From assembly GCA_946902875.1 (NCBI GenBank), contig OX336338.1:7865971-7929970 (forward strand): a stretch of DNA of 64,000 nt. Direction: 5' to 3'. The first letter of the stretch is position 1, and every line of letters starts with the position of its first letter. Made by a program: the position numbers and the translations under genes. The notes under the pieces are model-generated. The model ran no database searches. It worked only from the letters and a program-made list of their open reading frames with translations, and was not told the origin of the DNA. Positions 21,795-33,015 of this stretch are shown piece by piece. The DNA is from Nematopogon swammerdamellus (taxonomy: Eukaryota > Arthropoda > Insecta > Lepidoptera > Adelidae).

Positions 21795-22555
21795 ATTCAA
21801 ACAATTTATTATGTTAAAAAGTGAACCGATTTGCATGCGGTTTTTTTAAAGCTTGAAATAAAAGTTAAATTACAAATTTAAAAACCCCCGACCCTTAAAA
21901 AGTCAAAAATAATTAGCATTTACTTACTTAAAGGAGTCGGGGGACTGCTAAGTAAATAAAATATAAAAACTCAGAGCTGCGCGCGTGGGCTATACTTAGT
22001 GGTCCCCCGACTCCTTTAAATTTTTTACTTTTTAAGGGTCGGGAGTTTTTTTATTGTGTTGATTTAGAAGCTTGCATTTTCTACACCTCAAAGAGATTGT
22101 AGATTTCAGTATTTCATATCTATTTCAATTTGATTTTTTTATCCGATCCTGAGAAAAAGCGTCCTTGATATACAAAACAAACAAAATTTTTTGGTGTCAT
22201 ATAACTACTAACTTACATTTTTCGGATTTTTTCCTTTACTTGTGCTGTGTGTGACCTTGCTTCTTACCAAATTTCATGATTCTATGTAAACGGGAAGTAC
22301 TATACCTATAGGTTTTGATTTGATTTGCCAGTAGTAATATATGTGACTTAAATGGCCGTATCTAGTGATTGCGTTGACTTAGAAGCTTAAATGTTTTACA
22401 CCTCCGAGGGAACGTAGACCTTAGTAGTCGATATTAATTTCAACTTGATACCTCTACACGTTCCTGAGAAAAAAAGCTCTTGACAGACAGACAGACAGAC
22501 AGACGGACAACAAAGTGATCCTATAAGGTTTTTTCCTGCTTTGAGGTATGGAACT
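21795..22555. repeat. dispersed repeat B, copy 2
   Basis: Shares with 18330-19365 the blocks accgatttgcatgcggtttt, aacccccgacccttaaaa, the inverted repeat around gactgctaagtaaa / cttagtggtcccccgactcc, and tgcattttctacacctca. It ends with a (CAGA)n run, aacaaagtgatcctataagg and gaggtatggaactct. It lies in wnd intron 4. Confidence 0.6.
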
Positions 22556-23044
22556 CTACAAAACAACAGGAAATAAACTCCCCTGTCAATTTGCGAGAAG
22601 AATTTATTTTCTCTGCGACTTCTATATACTATACATATTATATGTATTTTGGGCCATATTGAGTTATATACATAGTTCAAACCACCTGATTTTTCTGTGT
22701 CGATTGGTCAAACTGACATATTCCTACGTCGACTTTTGATGTCACTTCTGCATAATGGATTTAAGGAATGTTTACTTTTTTGTCTATTAAGCGACAAAAT
22801 GTTTAACCTCTTTTTAAGAAATGGTCGTTGTCGTAATCGTAATATGCAACTTTTGCACTTGGTCAATTTTTACCATAAGTTGGTACAGTAATTTCTCAAC
22901 TTAGCTTATTTTGCTTCTAGATATGTGGCAATATATTTTTTGCCGTATGGTATGTTTTTTCCTGACAAAGAAAATTATTAGTTATCATTTATGTCATTTT
23001 AACTAATTTAATTTTTTTTTTAAATGGGGCTTAGTTAAATATGC
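22556..23044. other. no feature recognised
   Basis: AT-rich intronic DNA; the short frames have no recognised motif. Confidence 0.4.
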
Positions 23045-25085
23045 CTTAAATAAGCGACGAGTCTTGGAAGGAAGGAGCAGGTGTGAACGTCGCTTTCTTC
23101 GCACTGAACGCACAAAGTTGTGTCTTGGAAGCGTTGAACTCGACCAAATTACTAAGGTCCCATTCAGAAATAGAGCCGAGTGTATGGTCGAGCTCAGACA
23201 CAAGTCTTCGCCACTCATCTCATCACATCTCATTGACATCGTCCCGGCTGGACCAGTCACCCGGTGTAGGATTCGTGTGCCGTACTGTCATCTGCATAAC
23301 AATGTATGTTGCCCAGAGGCAGCATATAATTGATATGCAAAAGAAACAGCTTGGGTGACATCACAGATCCCTGTGGTACGCCGGCGTTCACTGACATGGC
23401 GTCCGACGAGCAACCGTCCACTAGACCTGAATGCTGCACCCATGTAGAAAATCGGCGACCCAGTCACAGAGGCCAGAAGGAAGTTCGTAAGCCAGCAATT
23501 TCGCAAGATCGACTTGTGCCAACCCGGTCAAATGCCTTGGAAATATCAAGGCCAATTGCCAAGGGTTACTTTAAGTGAATCCCCCCAAAGGTGAGTGATG
23601 TACGCTAGGAGATCACCAGCAGATCGTTTTGGCCGGAAGCCGTATTGCCGATCGCTAATGAGGTCATTCGTCTCTAGGTACTTCATGAGTTGCGCATTGA
23701 TATTGCGCTCCATACATTACAGAGAAGGGAGGTAATCGCTATAGGTCGGTAGTTTGACGGGTTTGAGCGGCCGCTTGCACAAACGCAGATTTGCAGGCCG
23801 CAGGCACATGGCCATATGAGTAGGAGAGACGGAATAGGCGCGACAGCACACAAACAAAGAGCACACCTTTTTAACACCAATGCAGGAATCCTATCCGGCC
23901 CACTCGCTTTCGTGACGTCTAGGAGAAGAAGCTCCGCCCGTACAGTCCGTTGTCGAAACTGCACTTCCGGCATGGAATTCTCACATCCAGGTATGGATGG
24001 AGAGATACCAGTAAGTCAGCTTTCTCCTTTGTGGAGTGGGCAAGTGAGCCTTCAGGGCACTGCAAAGGTGGAAGAGAGGAGCGGTATAAATTCGACTCGA
24101 CAGATTTGGCGAGAGACCAGAACTCACGGCTCACAGTTGAGTGCTGGTTCAGTCTATCACCGATTCTGCCGATGTGGTAAAATTTGGCCCTGGCCAAATA
24201 ATACCCTTTTGCAGGATCTGGAGAGGCGGTTGTATTCCTTCTTCAGTTCAGATATGTTTGGATGACGTCCGGCACGAGCGCGCGACCATGCACGATAAGC
24301 TGCGCACTTAGCTGCGACAGCATCAGCACAGTCGCGGCTGTACCACGGTTGGTTTTTACCACCGAGGTGGACAGAGGCGCTGGAAATAAACATTACCCCC
24401 AGAACCACTTTGGCAACGGCATTAGCGCAAACCGACGGATAGTCCGAACTGAAGCAAATTTCTCTCCAAGGGTAGGATGCGAAGTGTTCTGCCAAATTAG
24501 ACGTACTTCCCGAGAGCGGGACTGAGGAGGCGAAGATGGCATCGTAGACCCCACTAAACAATGATCAGAAGAGCCAAGCAGGGCTCTCACTGTGAATTTG
24601 TATCCAGCGGGGTTCGTCGTCAGCACAAGATCCAGCAGAGAGGGCTCATGTCCGTCTATATCTGGTAATCTGGTGGGTTGGTCTACCAGTTGAGACAGGT
24701 CATGCGTCAGGGCGAAGTCGTAGGCGGCTCTCCCCGCAAAGTCGGTTCTCCTGGAGCCAAGCCATGCCTAATGATGGGCATTGAAGTCTCCAAGAATAAC
24801 CAAATCCGCAGTTTGGAACCGCTCTTGGGCTTTTCTGCCGCTCCACTCAGGTACTCAAATAACCGAGCTGTCCCGGCAGCGCCAGAGTGCGACCTGTAGA
24901 GACAGGCGTAGGTACACCCGCGAGACCGTCCCCAGATCCACGTGGACCCAAAGTACTGAGAGCTCGGAGTCTTCAAGGCAGCGCAGGCAACGACAACAAA
25001 TATTCGTCCTGACAAACAGGTAAACCGTGGCTCGCGAGTAGAAGGCTTCTTCCAGGGTGTAGTCGGGGTAATGCAGATGTTCAAG
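23045..25085 (-). pseudogene. CR1/Jockey-type non-LTR retrotransposon, decayed
   Basis: Reading the minus strand with frame changes gives, in order, an APE-type endonuclease (LVILGDFNAHH at about 24775-24805, LLDLVLTTNPAG, GSSDHCLV) and a linker (NQPWYSRDCADA). The reverse transcriptase follows ([46 protein letters not shown]) and then the start of the thumb region (FNASKTQLCAF). A stop immediately follows GDFNAHH, and several frameshifts separate the blocks, so it is inactive. The C-terminal thumb and 3' UTR are missing at 23045. It lies in wnd intron 4 in sense orientation. Motif order supports the Jockey/CR1 superfamily; the exact clade is not assigned. Confidence 0.85.
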
Positions 25086-26324
25086 TGAATTAATATTGTG
25101 GTACTTTTAGGATAAGATTCGTAAAGGGCTGTATGCCAAGTGTTGTTTTGGTTAAGATTTAACTGGTAATCTCATTATTCCAAAAGTTAACTAAAAATGT
25201 CCAATATCCCTAGTGACAGTGTCATTGATTAAAAATAATTATACGCAGGTAGTAGATAATAATAAGAAATTTGTGCCTTAGAGTTGATTTTAATTTCTCT
25301 TTTTATTTGATTAAGAAGTAACTTTTTTTTAATTTAACTAACGGTCTTAGTTACCTATTAGTTATATTTAATATCTAAGTATAGGTAACGGGTGAATAAA
25401 GCTCAATACAGTTCATAAGTGCATTTTTATTGTCATTCCTGAATAATATTCCAACTTTCTAAAACAAGAGTTACTTCAGTTAAAGTACTGAGACACGTCA
25501 ATTTATAAATTAAGTTTAAGCAGTTTTGCCTTCAATTTCCCATCCTTTTTTATTTTGGTTAGGTTATTTTGCTCTGATATCAATTCGATATAATTTCACT
25601 TTATTACATTTTTACTGTAATCTTCCAGATCAACGCTTGTTGGTTAGTATATTTTTCCCATTTCTATTTGTCATGTAAATTTTACTAAGCAACACTTAAC
25701 TTTTGAAATAATAGTGTTTTTGAATAGTTTTATACGTCACACATACAAAATAAGATTTCCAAAACAATAAGATTTACGCCTGTAGGATGAATACAAGAAT
25801 GTATGATTTTTTTTTTTCTAAAAAGGCAAACTTTAAACTGCTCTCCTGTAAAATTAGCCCAATGTCGCTTAGTCAATGTTGCCTTTCAAACGTCGATATG
25901 TATATTGTATATCTATATCTCTAGTGAGTGTAAGTGAAGTGAAGAGTTAGGAGGAAGTGTGTTTGTTTTTGTTTGCTATTGGCAACTACTAAATCTAAAA
26001 ATAAACCAATCAGCCACTCGAAGTCAAGTCACTCAGTTTGAGCACTCCATTCGTTCCTTCACACTCCACTTTCATCTCATGACTAATATGTTGTCTGGAG
26101 GTTCAGAGTGGGTGCTGGCCAATATGGGCCCAGTAAAGAAAAAAAAAACCATTTATACTATCTCCACGAATAAAAATGGAAAACAGAGGTACGTTATAAT
26201 AACGTAGTTCACAAATATTTTTTAACTAGTTTAATTTTTTCATAGAAAAGTTAAAGCTAACCATTTTAAACCAATCTCTGAAGTAGGTAAGTAGTAAGTA
26301 AGTTTAGGTACCCCACACGGATTG
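25086..26324. other. AT-rich intronic stretch, no gene seen
   Basis: About 1.2 kb of AT-rich DNA inside wnd intron 4. The 82-codon frame at 25959-26207 has no recognisable domain and lacks splice or codon support. Confidence 0.4.
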
Positions 26325-26568
26325 TTTTTTTTTTTTATGGAAACAGACACGGTTGCCTACTTCACCTACAATATCCGTGATGTCAGCCCATAACACCGGG
26401 TGAACTAGGTCAGTCAGTGCTTCCCTTCAGTCGTGCCGGCTACACTCAACTGGACGGAAAACACAAACTATTTACATAGCTGTTTCCACCGACCTTTCAT
26501 TCAGTGCGGTGGTATCAACCCGGGCGGGTTAAACCCTCCCACCTAGTAATATAAGAAGGGAGTCATAT
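26325..26568 (-). mobile_element. SINE-like retroposon, copy 2
   Basis: T run at the left (poly-A complement), then the family body (cggttgcctacttcaccta, cgtgatgtcagcccataac, tcaacccgggcgggttaaac) to agggagtcatatc. 5'-truncated relative to copy 1. Confidence 0.75.
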
Positions 26569-26787
26569 CAATAGGTTTGAAAACAAGAGTACCTATATTA
26601 GTGGGTGGGTGGTGATGTAAGAATGTATAAGGTGTTTCATTATCATTAGTCATGTCAATAACTTCGGGAGGATTACATACGCACTCAAACAAACACTTTA
26701 CACAAAATAAAACATATGTTTATAGCAGTGGCGGCTTTGACCAATAAATTTTAGTGAGGCGACTAAAAATCCACCTACATAGCTTAG

Positions 26788-27311
26788 ACCTGAAGTTTGA
26801 GTACCAACACGATGGATCTTGCACCAGTGGTTCTCGAGTTATGACCAAAACAAAAGTTCATGTGACAGATGGATAGATCTCACCGAGACCTGAAGTTTGA
26901 GTACCAACACGATGGGTCTAGCACCAGTGGTTCTCGAGTTATGACCAAAACAAAAGTTCATGTGACAGATGGATAGATCTCACCGAGACCTGAAGTTTGA
27001 GTACCAACACGATGGGTCTAGCACCAGTGGTTCTCGAGTTATGACCAAAACAAACGTTCATGTGACAGATGGATAGATCTCACCGAGACCTGAAGTTTGA
27101 GTACCAACACGATGGGTCTAGCACCAGTGGTTCTCGAGTTATGACCAAAACAAACGTTCATGTGACAGATAGATAGATCTCACCGAGACCTGAAGTTTGA
27201 GTACTGACACGATGGGTCTAGCACCAGTGGTTCTCGAGTTATGACCAAAACAAAAGTTCACGTGACAGATGGATAGATCTCACCGAGACCTGAAGTTTGA
27301 GTACCAACACG
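26788..27311. repeat. tandem array, six units of exactly 100 bp
   Basis: The word acctgaagtttgagtac recurs at 26788, 26888, 26988, 27088, 27188 and 27288. Five units are complete and the sixth stops after about 24 bases at gtaccaacac. Units differ at only a few positions (for example caaaag/caaacg, accaac/actgac). The unit includes ggttctcgagttatgacc, a text found in insect retroposon tails. Confidence 0.95.
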
Positions 27312-27555
27312 TTCGCAGTTCGCGCGCCCCCAGTTGCAGCCGAACTTCGCCGAGCGCGCGCTCCCCTGCCCGCACTACACCCCGCAGCGGACTTCATTCG
27401 TTCTCGTACTCGTGTGCCCATAGGGTTATTATAATAAAGGAGCGCAGCGTATCTTTGATATTCCTATGATAGAATTTTGCACATAATTTGAAAAGGTGCC
27501 AGGAGATCAGCCGAGAGAGGCCGTGGGAGCTGTGTGCGCGGGAAGAAATATTATG

Positions 27556-28330
27556 TGACATGTTATGTTATTTACAGAGACTCTTACGTATCTACCGATT
27601 CTACCCTGGTACTTCAACATCAATCGGACCACAAAATCGTTACCTTTTTGGTAGGGTTGGCCGTGGGGGGAGCTGTGCGCGGGAAAAAATATTGTATGAC
27701 ATGTTATGTTATTTACTGAGACTCTTATCTACCGATTGTACCCTGGTACTTCATGAGCTTCATGAGCGCTCGCCGCTCGTCTAGGCGAGCGCAGCGACGA
27801 CGTAATCGTTCTTATGCAGCAGGATTTATTAGCGCCTCAATTGCTAGGTACATGCCACGAATTCAAAGCGATATGAGCCGGATGTGTCCGGCGTCTCACC
27901 AACTGTGCACAATTTCATGCAATGTTTTTTCCCGCGCGTGCGGCTCCTTGTCATAGCTGTGTCCCTGGTACTTTTTCAAATTATGCGCTGTGCTGTATGA
28001 CATGTTATGTTATTTACTGAGACTCTTATCTACCGATTATACCCTGGTACTTCAAGGGAACACAGAGCGCTCGCCGCCCGTCTAGGCGAGCGCAGCGACG
28101 ACGCGACGTAATCGTTCATGCAGCAGGATTTATCAGCGCCTCAATTGATAGGTAAATGCAACGAATTCAAGGTCAAACTTTGGTCTCTACGAGGTGAAGC
28201 GATATGAGCCGGATGTGTCCGGCGTCTCACCAACTGTGCACAATGTCATGCAATGTTTTTTCCCGCGCATGCGGCTCCTTGTCATGGCTGTGTCCCTGGT
28301 ACTTTTTCAAATTATGCGCTGTGCTGTATG
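27556..28330. repeat. modular internal duplication of the hAT element
   Basis: Module A (gacatgttatgttatttac ... tctaccgatt ... ccctggtacttca) occurs near 27556, 27698 and 27999. Module B (ctaggcgagcgcagcgacga ... cgatatgagccggatgtg ... ttatgcgctgtgctgtat) occurs at about 27781-27999 and 28081-28330. The A+B block is thus tandemly repeated with a shift of about 301 bp, B2 having a small internal insertion. Confidence 0.85.
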
Positions 28331-28661
28331 GTGCTGTCGGAATTTGCGCCAACACACGCGCGTGGACAAGTACATGTGTATTGTATGCACTAACACATCT
28401 TTGGCGCAGAGCTGAAGTATTTCGTTCGTCGCCTCTAAGGACCCCTCTCGCACCACCTCCCCGCGCCGCACCGCCGGCTCGCCTCCGCGCCGCCGTGCGC
28501 CGTTCGCTTTTTTGGTCTATAATGTTCTCTGATCAGTTTGGATGGACTTTTTTTAAATTTTCTTTCATGGTATTTTGAAATTTTTTTTTCTTTACCTTCA
28601 AGATAATTAAGTGAGGCGGTGCTTCACTTGCTTCACCTGGATAACCGCCACTGGTTTATAG

Positions 28662-29005
28662 GAGCATTTTTTCTCCTAACAAAAAAATAAAATCAAATAA
28701 GTAGCTGTAAAAACCAATCATAGTGACCTTGCAACTCACTTACAACAAACAGCTGTTCTGCGTTTGAATATAGTACGGTCATTGACCCCGTACAATGCAA
28801 GTTACCTACTGTTACACACAGGTTAATGTTTAGGTAGCAAACATGTTTTGTTAAATTTCTCGAAAAGTAATGCTAAAAACATATAATTTTTTTTGCGTAA
28901 CCTGTTTATTTGAGCGTGTATGTAACCCTCCCGAAGTTATTGACATGACTAACAAAACACCTTATATATGAATAGTGTAGAAGAATATAATGATGGTATA
29001 CTGAC
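28662..29005. other. intron 4 sequence next to exon 4, no feature recognised
   Basis: AT-rich intron between the hAT element and the exon-4 donor. Confidence 0.5.
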
Positions 29006-29262
29006 AGTAAGACTTCACGCTCTCGCTGCTCGAGCTGCAGCAGGACGGCGGTGACCTCCATGTACAGCTCGTTGGCGCGGTTCAGTTTGTGCTCGTAGAT
29101 CCGGCGGATGTCCTGCGCGTGCTTCAGCTCATCCTTGCGCTTCTTCACGAGGTCTGCCTCGCCGTCCGGCGAGAGCTTGTCCGACCGCGTCTGCAGCTGC
29201 TCCATGCTGCACTGGATCTCGCGCCGCCAGCGCGCCTGCGCCTCGCCGAACTCACGCTCCCC
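29006..29262 (-). CDS. wnd: Wallenda/DLK MAP3K exon 4 (leucine zipper)
   Basis: 257-bp exon. The minus-strand acceptor (accag) precedes 29262 and the donor gtcagt begins at 29005. It enters in phase 0 and leaves in phase 2, both matching the neighbouring exons. It encodes about residues 333-418: EREFGEAQARWRREIQ, then KKRKDELKHAQDIRRIYEHK, then LNRANELYMEVTAVLLQLEQ and REREVLL. The heptad-like spacing and the EHKLxRANxLYME pattern are those of the DLK/LZK leucine zipper, which mediates dimerisation and activation (family knowledge). The minus frame continues into the intron without a conserved sequence, so the splice is required. The exon is GC-rich against an AT-rich intron. Confidence 0.93.
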
Positions 29263-29683
29263 CTGGTTTAGGTTAGGTTTTTAGGCTTTTTATTATTCAG
29301 AATACTTGAAACAGACTAATTTATAAATTATGTACTGTAGATATTATGCTACCTTTATTTTATTCATTATTATCCATTATTATTATACTAACCTAAGAAT
29401 TGGATATTTATCTGTAAATAGGAGGTTTTGGATTAAATAAATAAATAAATAAATACCGTTCGTAGGCAAATAAATTTTGCACTTGAATTTGTTCTTTCGA
29501 ATGGCAACTATAGTGTGAAATGTAACAGTGAAAAACAATTAAAAACAATGACAAACAATGACAAGGTCTGTACAGAACCAGATAATAGACAAAAACAATT
29601 TAAGCTATCATTTGCTTATAGACTACTACTACCTACACTTACCTAATACTACTACTGTCTACTTAATTTAGCGTTAATTATTT

Positions 29684-31131
29684 GGACGTAGATACACCAA
29701 AATGTACCAACCCACAATTTCGTCAAAAATGAGTTAAATATACCAAATTGTATCTAAAGACCAATATTTCATTTTGCAAAAATGTACTACCCTAATTTAA
29801 GAACGCTGCGCGAGATAGCATGTGGGTTGGTCTGGTGAATTTAAAAAAATCAATATAAATACATTGCCAAAATGTACCAAGCAGTTTGAAAACACCTTAA
29901 GTATGGGAATTGACCAAGAAGGAAATTTACCAAAAGGAACCAAGCAGCTTGGAATATTTTTGCGATGGATAAAATAATCATGAAAGCAATCTACATATTA
30001 TGCGAAAATGTCTCAAGAGGCTTGGAACGTTTTTGCTTATTATAAAATATTATGAAGTGGAGTAATTATTTATTTTTCCAAAACATACCACCACGTGGCT
30101 TGGTCGATTTTCGCAAAAAACAAAAAAAAGTTACAAGCAACGATTATTAATTTTGCGAAAACATAATGTATGTTGGGCATACACGAAAACCATTTTAACT
30201 ACTCTAAAGACGACTCGTAACTCGCGTAAAGGAAAATAAAAAAAATTATAACTCCCAAATTTTTCACTTTTTTAAAACAATCAAAGATATTGAGTCTATA
30301 CAATATAAAATATAAATGTTTAAAATATATATTTAAAAGTGCCCTTTTTAAACCCCCTAAAAACGGTTATTTTAAGCGGGTTTTTGCGATTTTCTCAAAA
30401 ACTCTCAAACTTGTTTAATTTTTTTTTTCTCTCAATCTTGTAGCTCTCGTCGATACGCGTCATTTGACAACCTAATTATGTCCGTAACCCCAAAACTTAC
30501 GACACCAGGGCCACTTCGCACTCTCGCTGGAAATAGGAGATTATACTAAAGCGATCGAAAAGACATTTCCAATGTCAAAAGGAGTGTCCGTATATTATTT
30601 TCATGAGAAAGAACTTCGAAGAGAACTAGAACTTAACATAGCAAAAAGGATTCGGGGAAACCAGACCGAGCTGACAAAAGACGTATTATTGCCATTATGG
30701 CCAAATGGGAAAGAAATAGCTTCTAAAAAATTGGCAGATATTAAAGTCTATACCTATAGATTTATTCCACAAGATTGCATTGGTTTTTATAACCTTACTT
30801 AAGTATTGCTAGTTTTAAGTATTTTTTTTCTATTTTTCCTTTTTATAACACTAAAGCTTTGCTGGTATATTTTGGTGTAATTATTTTATTAGACAACCCC
30901 TATTACGCAAAAACGTACCAACTGAAGTTTTTCATGAAAAACTATTTGAATTGATTTTGTTTTAGCCCATTTTTCAGTGTCAAAAATTAGATTAAAATCT
31001 TTTCTAAATTATTGTATAAAATAGTTACTGAAAAGAGCTACTTAGGATGAATAGTGCACAAGTAAACTTTAAACTCAATTATCTCAAAACTAGTTGATTG
31101 TGGATTGGTACATTTTGGTGTATCTACGTCC
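29684..31131. mobile_element. 1.45-kb DNA-transposon-like element with 35-bp TIRs
   Basis: The left end GGACGTAGATACACCAAAAT continues through gtaccaa and ccacaat. It is complemented at the right end (attgtggattggtacattt ... tatctacgtcc) over about 35 bases with one mismatch. Subterminal regions repeat accaagcagcttgg-type words. It carries a partial coding frame on the plus strand (30480-30802). A 4-bp attt flanks both ends, a weak candidate target duplication. It lies in wnd intron 3. The superfamily is not identified. Confidence 0.75.
30480..30802 (+). pseudogene. partial open frame inside the 35-bp-TIR element
   Basis: The frame runs from a stop near 30479 to TAA at 30802. It reads QNLRHQGHFALSLEIGDYTK, KTFPMSKGVSVYYFHEK, a charged segment and PLWPNGKEIASKKLADIK, ending CIGFYNLT. 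Composition looks protein-like rather than random. I do not recognise the family. An ATG at 30572 would leave 76 residues, so it is probably the remnant of a transposase or accessory exon of the enclosing element. Confidence 0.35.
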
Positions 31132-31183
31132 ATTTAATGTAGCGTCAATAAACTTGTCAATGAAATATGTATTTTATATTTTA

Positions 31184-31980
31184 CTAGCTGAGCCCGCGGC
31201 TCCGCTCGCGTGAAATTCGTATTTCAAAGAAGACAGTAAGTAACTGAGGGCGAGGCCGAAGGCCGAGCTGCGTTCAGGAAGACTATAAACCTTCTCGAAG
31301 AAAGTAAGTAACTAAGGGCGAGGCCGAAGGCCGAGCTGCGTTCAGGAAGACGATAAACCTTATCTAAGAAAGTAAGTAATTAAGGGCGAGGCCGAAGGCC
31401 GAGCTGCGTCCAGGAAAACTATAAACCTTCCCGAAGAAAGTAAGTAACAAAGAGCGAGGCCGAAGGCCGAGCTTCGTTCAAGAAGACTATAAACCTTCTT
31501 GAAGAAAGTAAGTAACAAAGGGCGAGGCCGAAGGCCGAGCTGCGTTCAGGAAGACGATAAACCTTATCTAAGAAAGTAAGTAATTAAGGGCGAGGCCGAA
31601 GGCCGAGCTACATTCAGGAAGACCATAAACCTTCTCGAAGAAACTAAGTAACTGAGGGCGAGGCCGAAGGCCGAGCTGTGTTCACGAAGACGATAAACCA
31701 TCTCTAAGAAAGAAAGTAATTAAGGGCGAGGCCGAAGGCCGAGCTGCGTTCAGGAAGAGGATAAACTTTTTCGATGAAAGTAAGTAACAAAGAGCGAGGC
31801 TGAAGGCCGAGCTGCGTTTAGGAAGACTATAAACCTTCTCGAAGAAAGTAAGTAACTGAGGGCGAGGCCGAAGGCCGAGCTCCGTTTAGGAAGAGGATAA
31901 ACCATGGGTCAGGCGGAAGGCCGAGCTGCGTTAAGGAAGAGGATTAACCTTCTTGATCAAAGTAAGTAACTATGGGCGAG
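31184..31980 (+). repeat. single-armed array of the composite foldback family
   Basis: The head ctagctgagcccgcggctcc at 31184 is followed by about 12 units of roughly 60 bp (aagtaactaagggcgaggcc, gaaggccgagctgcgttcag, gaagacgataaacc) all in one orientation. Unlike 5961-7806 and 54101-55975, no inverted second arm follows. The array runs into a (CTCCCT)n microsatellite. It lies in wnd intron 3. Confidence 0.85.
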
Positions 31981-31983
31981 GCT

Positions 31984-32085
31984 ACTCTCCCTCTCCCTCC
32001 CCCTCTCCCTCTCCCTCTCCCTCTCCCTATCCCTCTCCCTCTCCCTCCATCTCCCTGCCTCTCCCTGCCTCTCCCTCCCTTCCGT
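31984..32085 (+). repeat. (CTCCCT)n microsatellite
   Basis: Imperfect hexamer run on the pyrimidine-rich strand. A second C-rich low-complexity tract lies at about 32255-32330. The Ser/Pro and Gly/Arg frames over these are artefacts. Confidence 0.9.
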
Positions 32086-32119
32086 TGAGTCTGGCCATCA
32101 TCGATACTTGGAGTAAATA

Positions 32120-32600
32120 TGGCAACCCCAAAAATGGTAAACAGACAGACATACAGACATACATACAGACAGACAGAAAGCAGACATTGGATTTTATTAA
32201 AGGTAAGGAAGAAAGGAAAGGATAAGGATAAGGGGGATTCCATCGCTCTACCTTCACCTCCCCTCCCGCTCCTCCCTCACCCCCCTCCCTATATGCCTCT
32301 ACTTACCTCCCCCCCCTCCCCTCCCCCTTCAGCATATTGTATTGTCATCGGTTCTTACTCGGGTGAATGATTCCGTGTCCGTTACATACAAATATTGCCA
32401 AGTGCTCTCATATTTCACTTCACTGCTACCCTCATAAGCCATTTAGCGTGATAGTAAGTAGCCTATAGTTGATGGGAAGAATCAAGCTATACGTAGAATT
32501 TTGTTTTATTAAAATCGGTTCAGTGGTTCTCGAGTTATAAGCGGACAGACAGACAGACACTCAGACAGAAAGCAGACGTTGGATTTTATTATAGGTAAGG
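32120..32600. repeat. retroposon tail duplicated, abutting the exon-3 donor
   Basis: The word gacagaaagcagac(a/g)ttgg followed by attttatta and aggtaagga occurs at about 32170-32205 and 32564-32601, each after a CAGA/GACA run. The second copy is preceded by aaaatcggttcagtggttct and cgagttataagcggacagac, a layout typical of insect retroposon 3' ends. Its end lies about 15 bases from the exon-3 donor of wnd. Confidence 0.6.
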
Positions 32601-32615
32601 ATTTATATGTTTTAC

Positions 32616-33015
32616 CTGCCGCACTATCTCCTCCTGCGCTATCTCCAGGTGCGCCAGAATTATCTTAAACGGCGGCCGATTCCTCGGCACCCGACTCCAG
32701 CACTGCTTCATCAGCAACTGAAGACTCTCGGGCGATGTGGTGGGAATGGGCAGCGATATAGTATTCGTGCCGACACCCCAGATGATCGCCTGCGACTCAA
32801 TGTTCTTGTAGGGTATCTCGTGCGTGAGCAACTCCCAGAGGACAACGCCGTACGACCAGATGTCCACCTTCTCCGAGTAGGGCTCGTAGCGGATGATCTC
32901 GGGCGCCATCCACGCCACCGTGCCCGTGAAGCTCATGATTGTGCTGATCTCATTCCACTCCCGGCTTGTGCCGAAGTCGCTCACTTTCACCACCAAGTTG
33001 TCCCCCAGTAGAATA
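32616..33015 (-). CDS. wnd: Wallenda/DLK MAP3K exon 3 (kinase C-lobe)
   Basis: 400-bp exon. The minus-strand acceptor (ccaatag) precedes 33015 and the donor gtaaaa starts at 32615. It enters in phase 2, completing the Asn of the HRDLKSPN motif, and leaves in phase 0. It encodes about residues 199-332: [11 protein letters not shown] (DFG Asp at about 212), the activation loop with [12 protein letters not shown], the MAPEII motif, then [42 protein letters not shown] and [12 protein letters not shown]. These are the specific C-lobe signatures of MAP3K12/13 kinases ([12 protein letters not shown] and IIWGVGxN in the family). All catalytic residues expected in this lobe are present. Confidence 0.96.

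Larger units (their letters stand above)
26726..28653. mobile_element. non-autonomous hAT element, 1.93 kb, exact 8-bp TSD
   Basis: Starts CAGTGGCGGCT and ends ACCGCCACTG, and is flanked on both sides by the identical 8-mer gtttatag (26718-26725 and 28654-28661), the hAT signature. Subterminal text also pairs loosely (gtgaggcgac near the left end, gtgaggcggtg near the right). No transposase is present. The interior is a six-copy 100-bp tandem array (26788-27311), a GC-rich segment, and a duplicated module of about 301 bp. Short frames inside are shadows. It lies in wnd intron 4. Confidence 0.85.

Noticed and set aside
26788..27311. Possible CRISPR-like array (regular repeats)
   Set aside because: Repeats are directly adjacent 100-bp units with no distinct spacers, inside a eukaryotic hAT element.
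31953..32370. Ser-Pro and Gly-Arg repeat frames around 32 kb
   Set aside because: Products of (CTCCCT)n and C-rich low-complexity tracts.
32607..33011. 134-codon plus frame opposite wnd exon 3, and similar plus frame at 39194-39478 opposite exon 2
   Set aside because: Antisense shadows of kinase exons; the minus frames contain all conserved kinase motifs.
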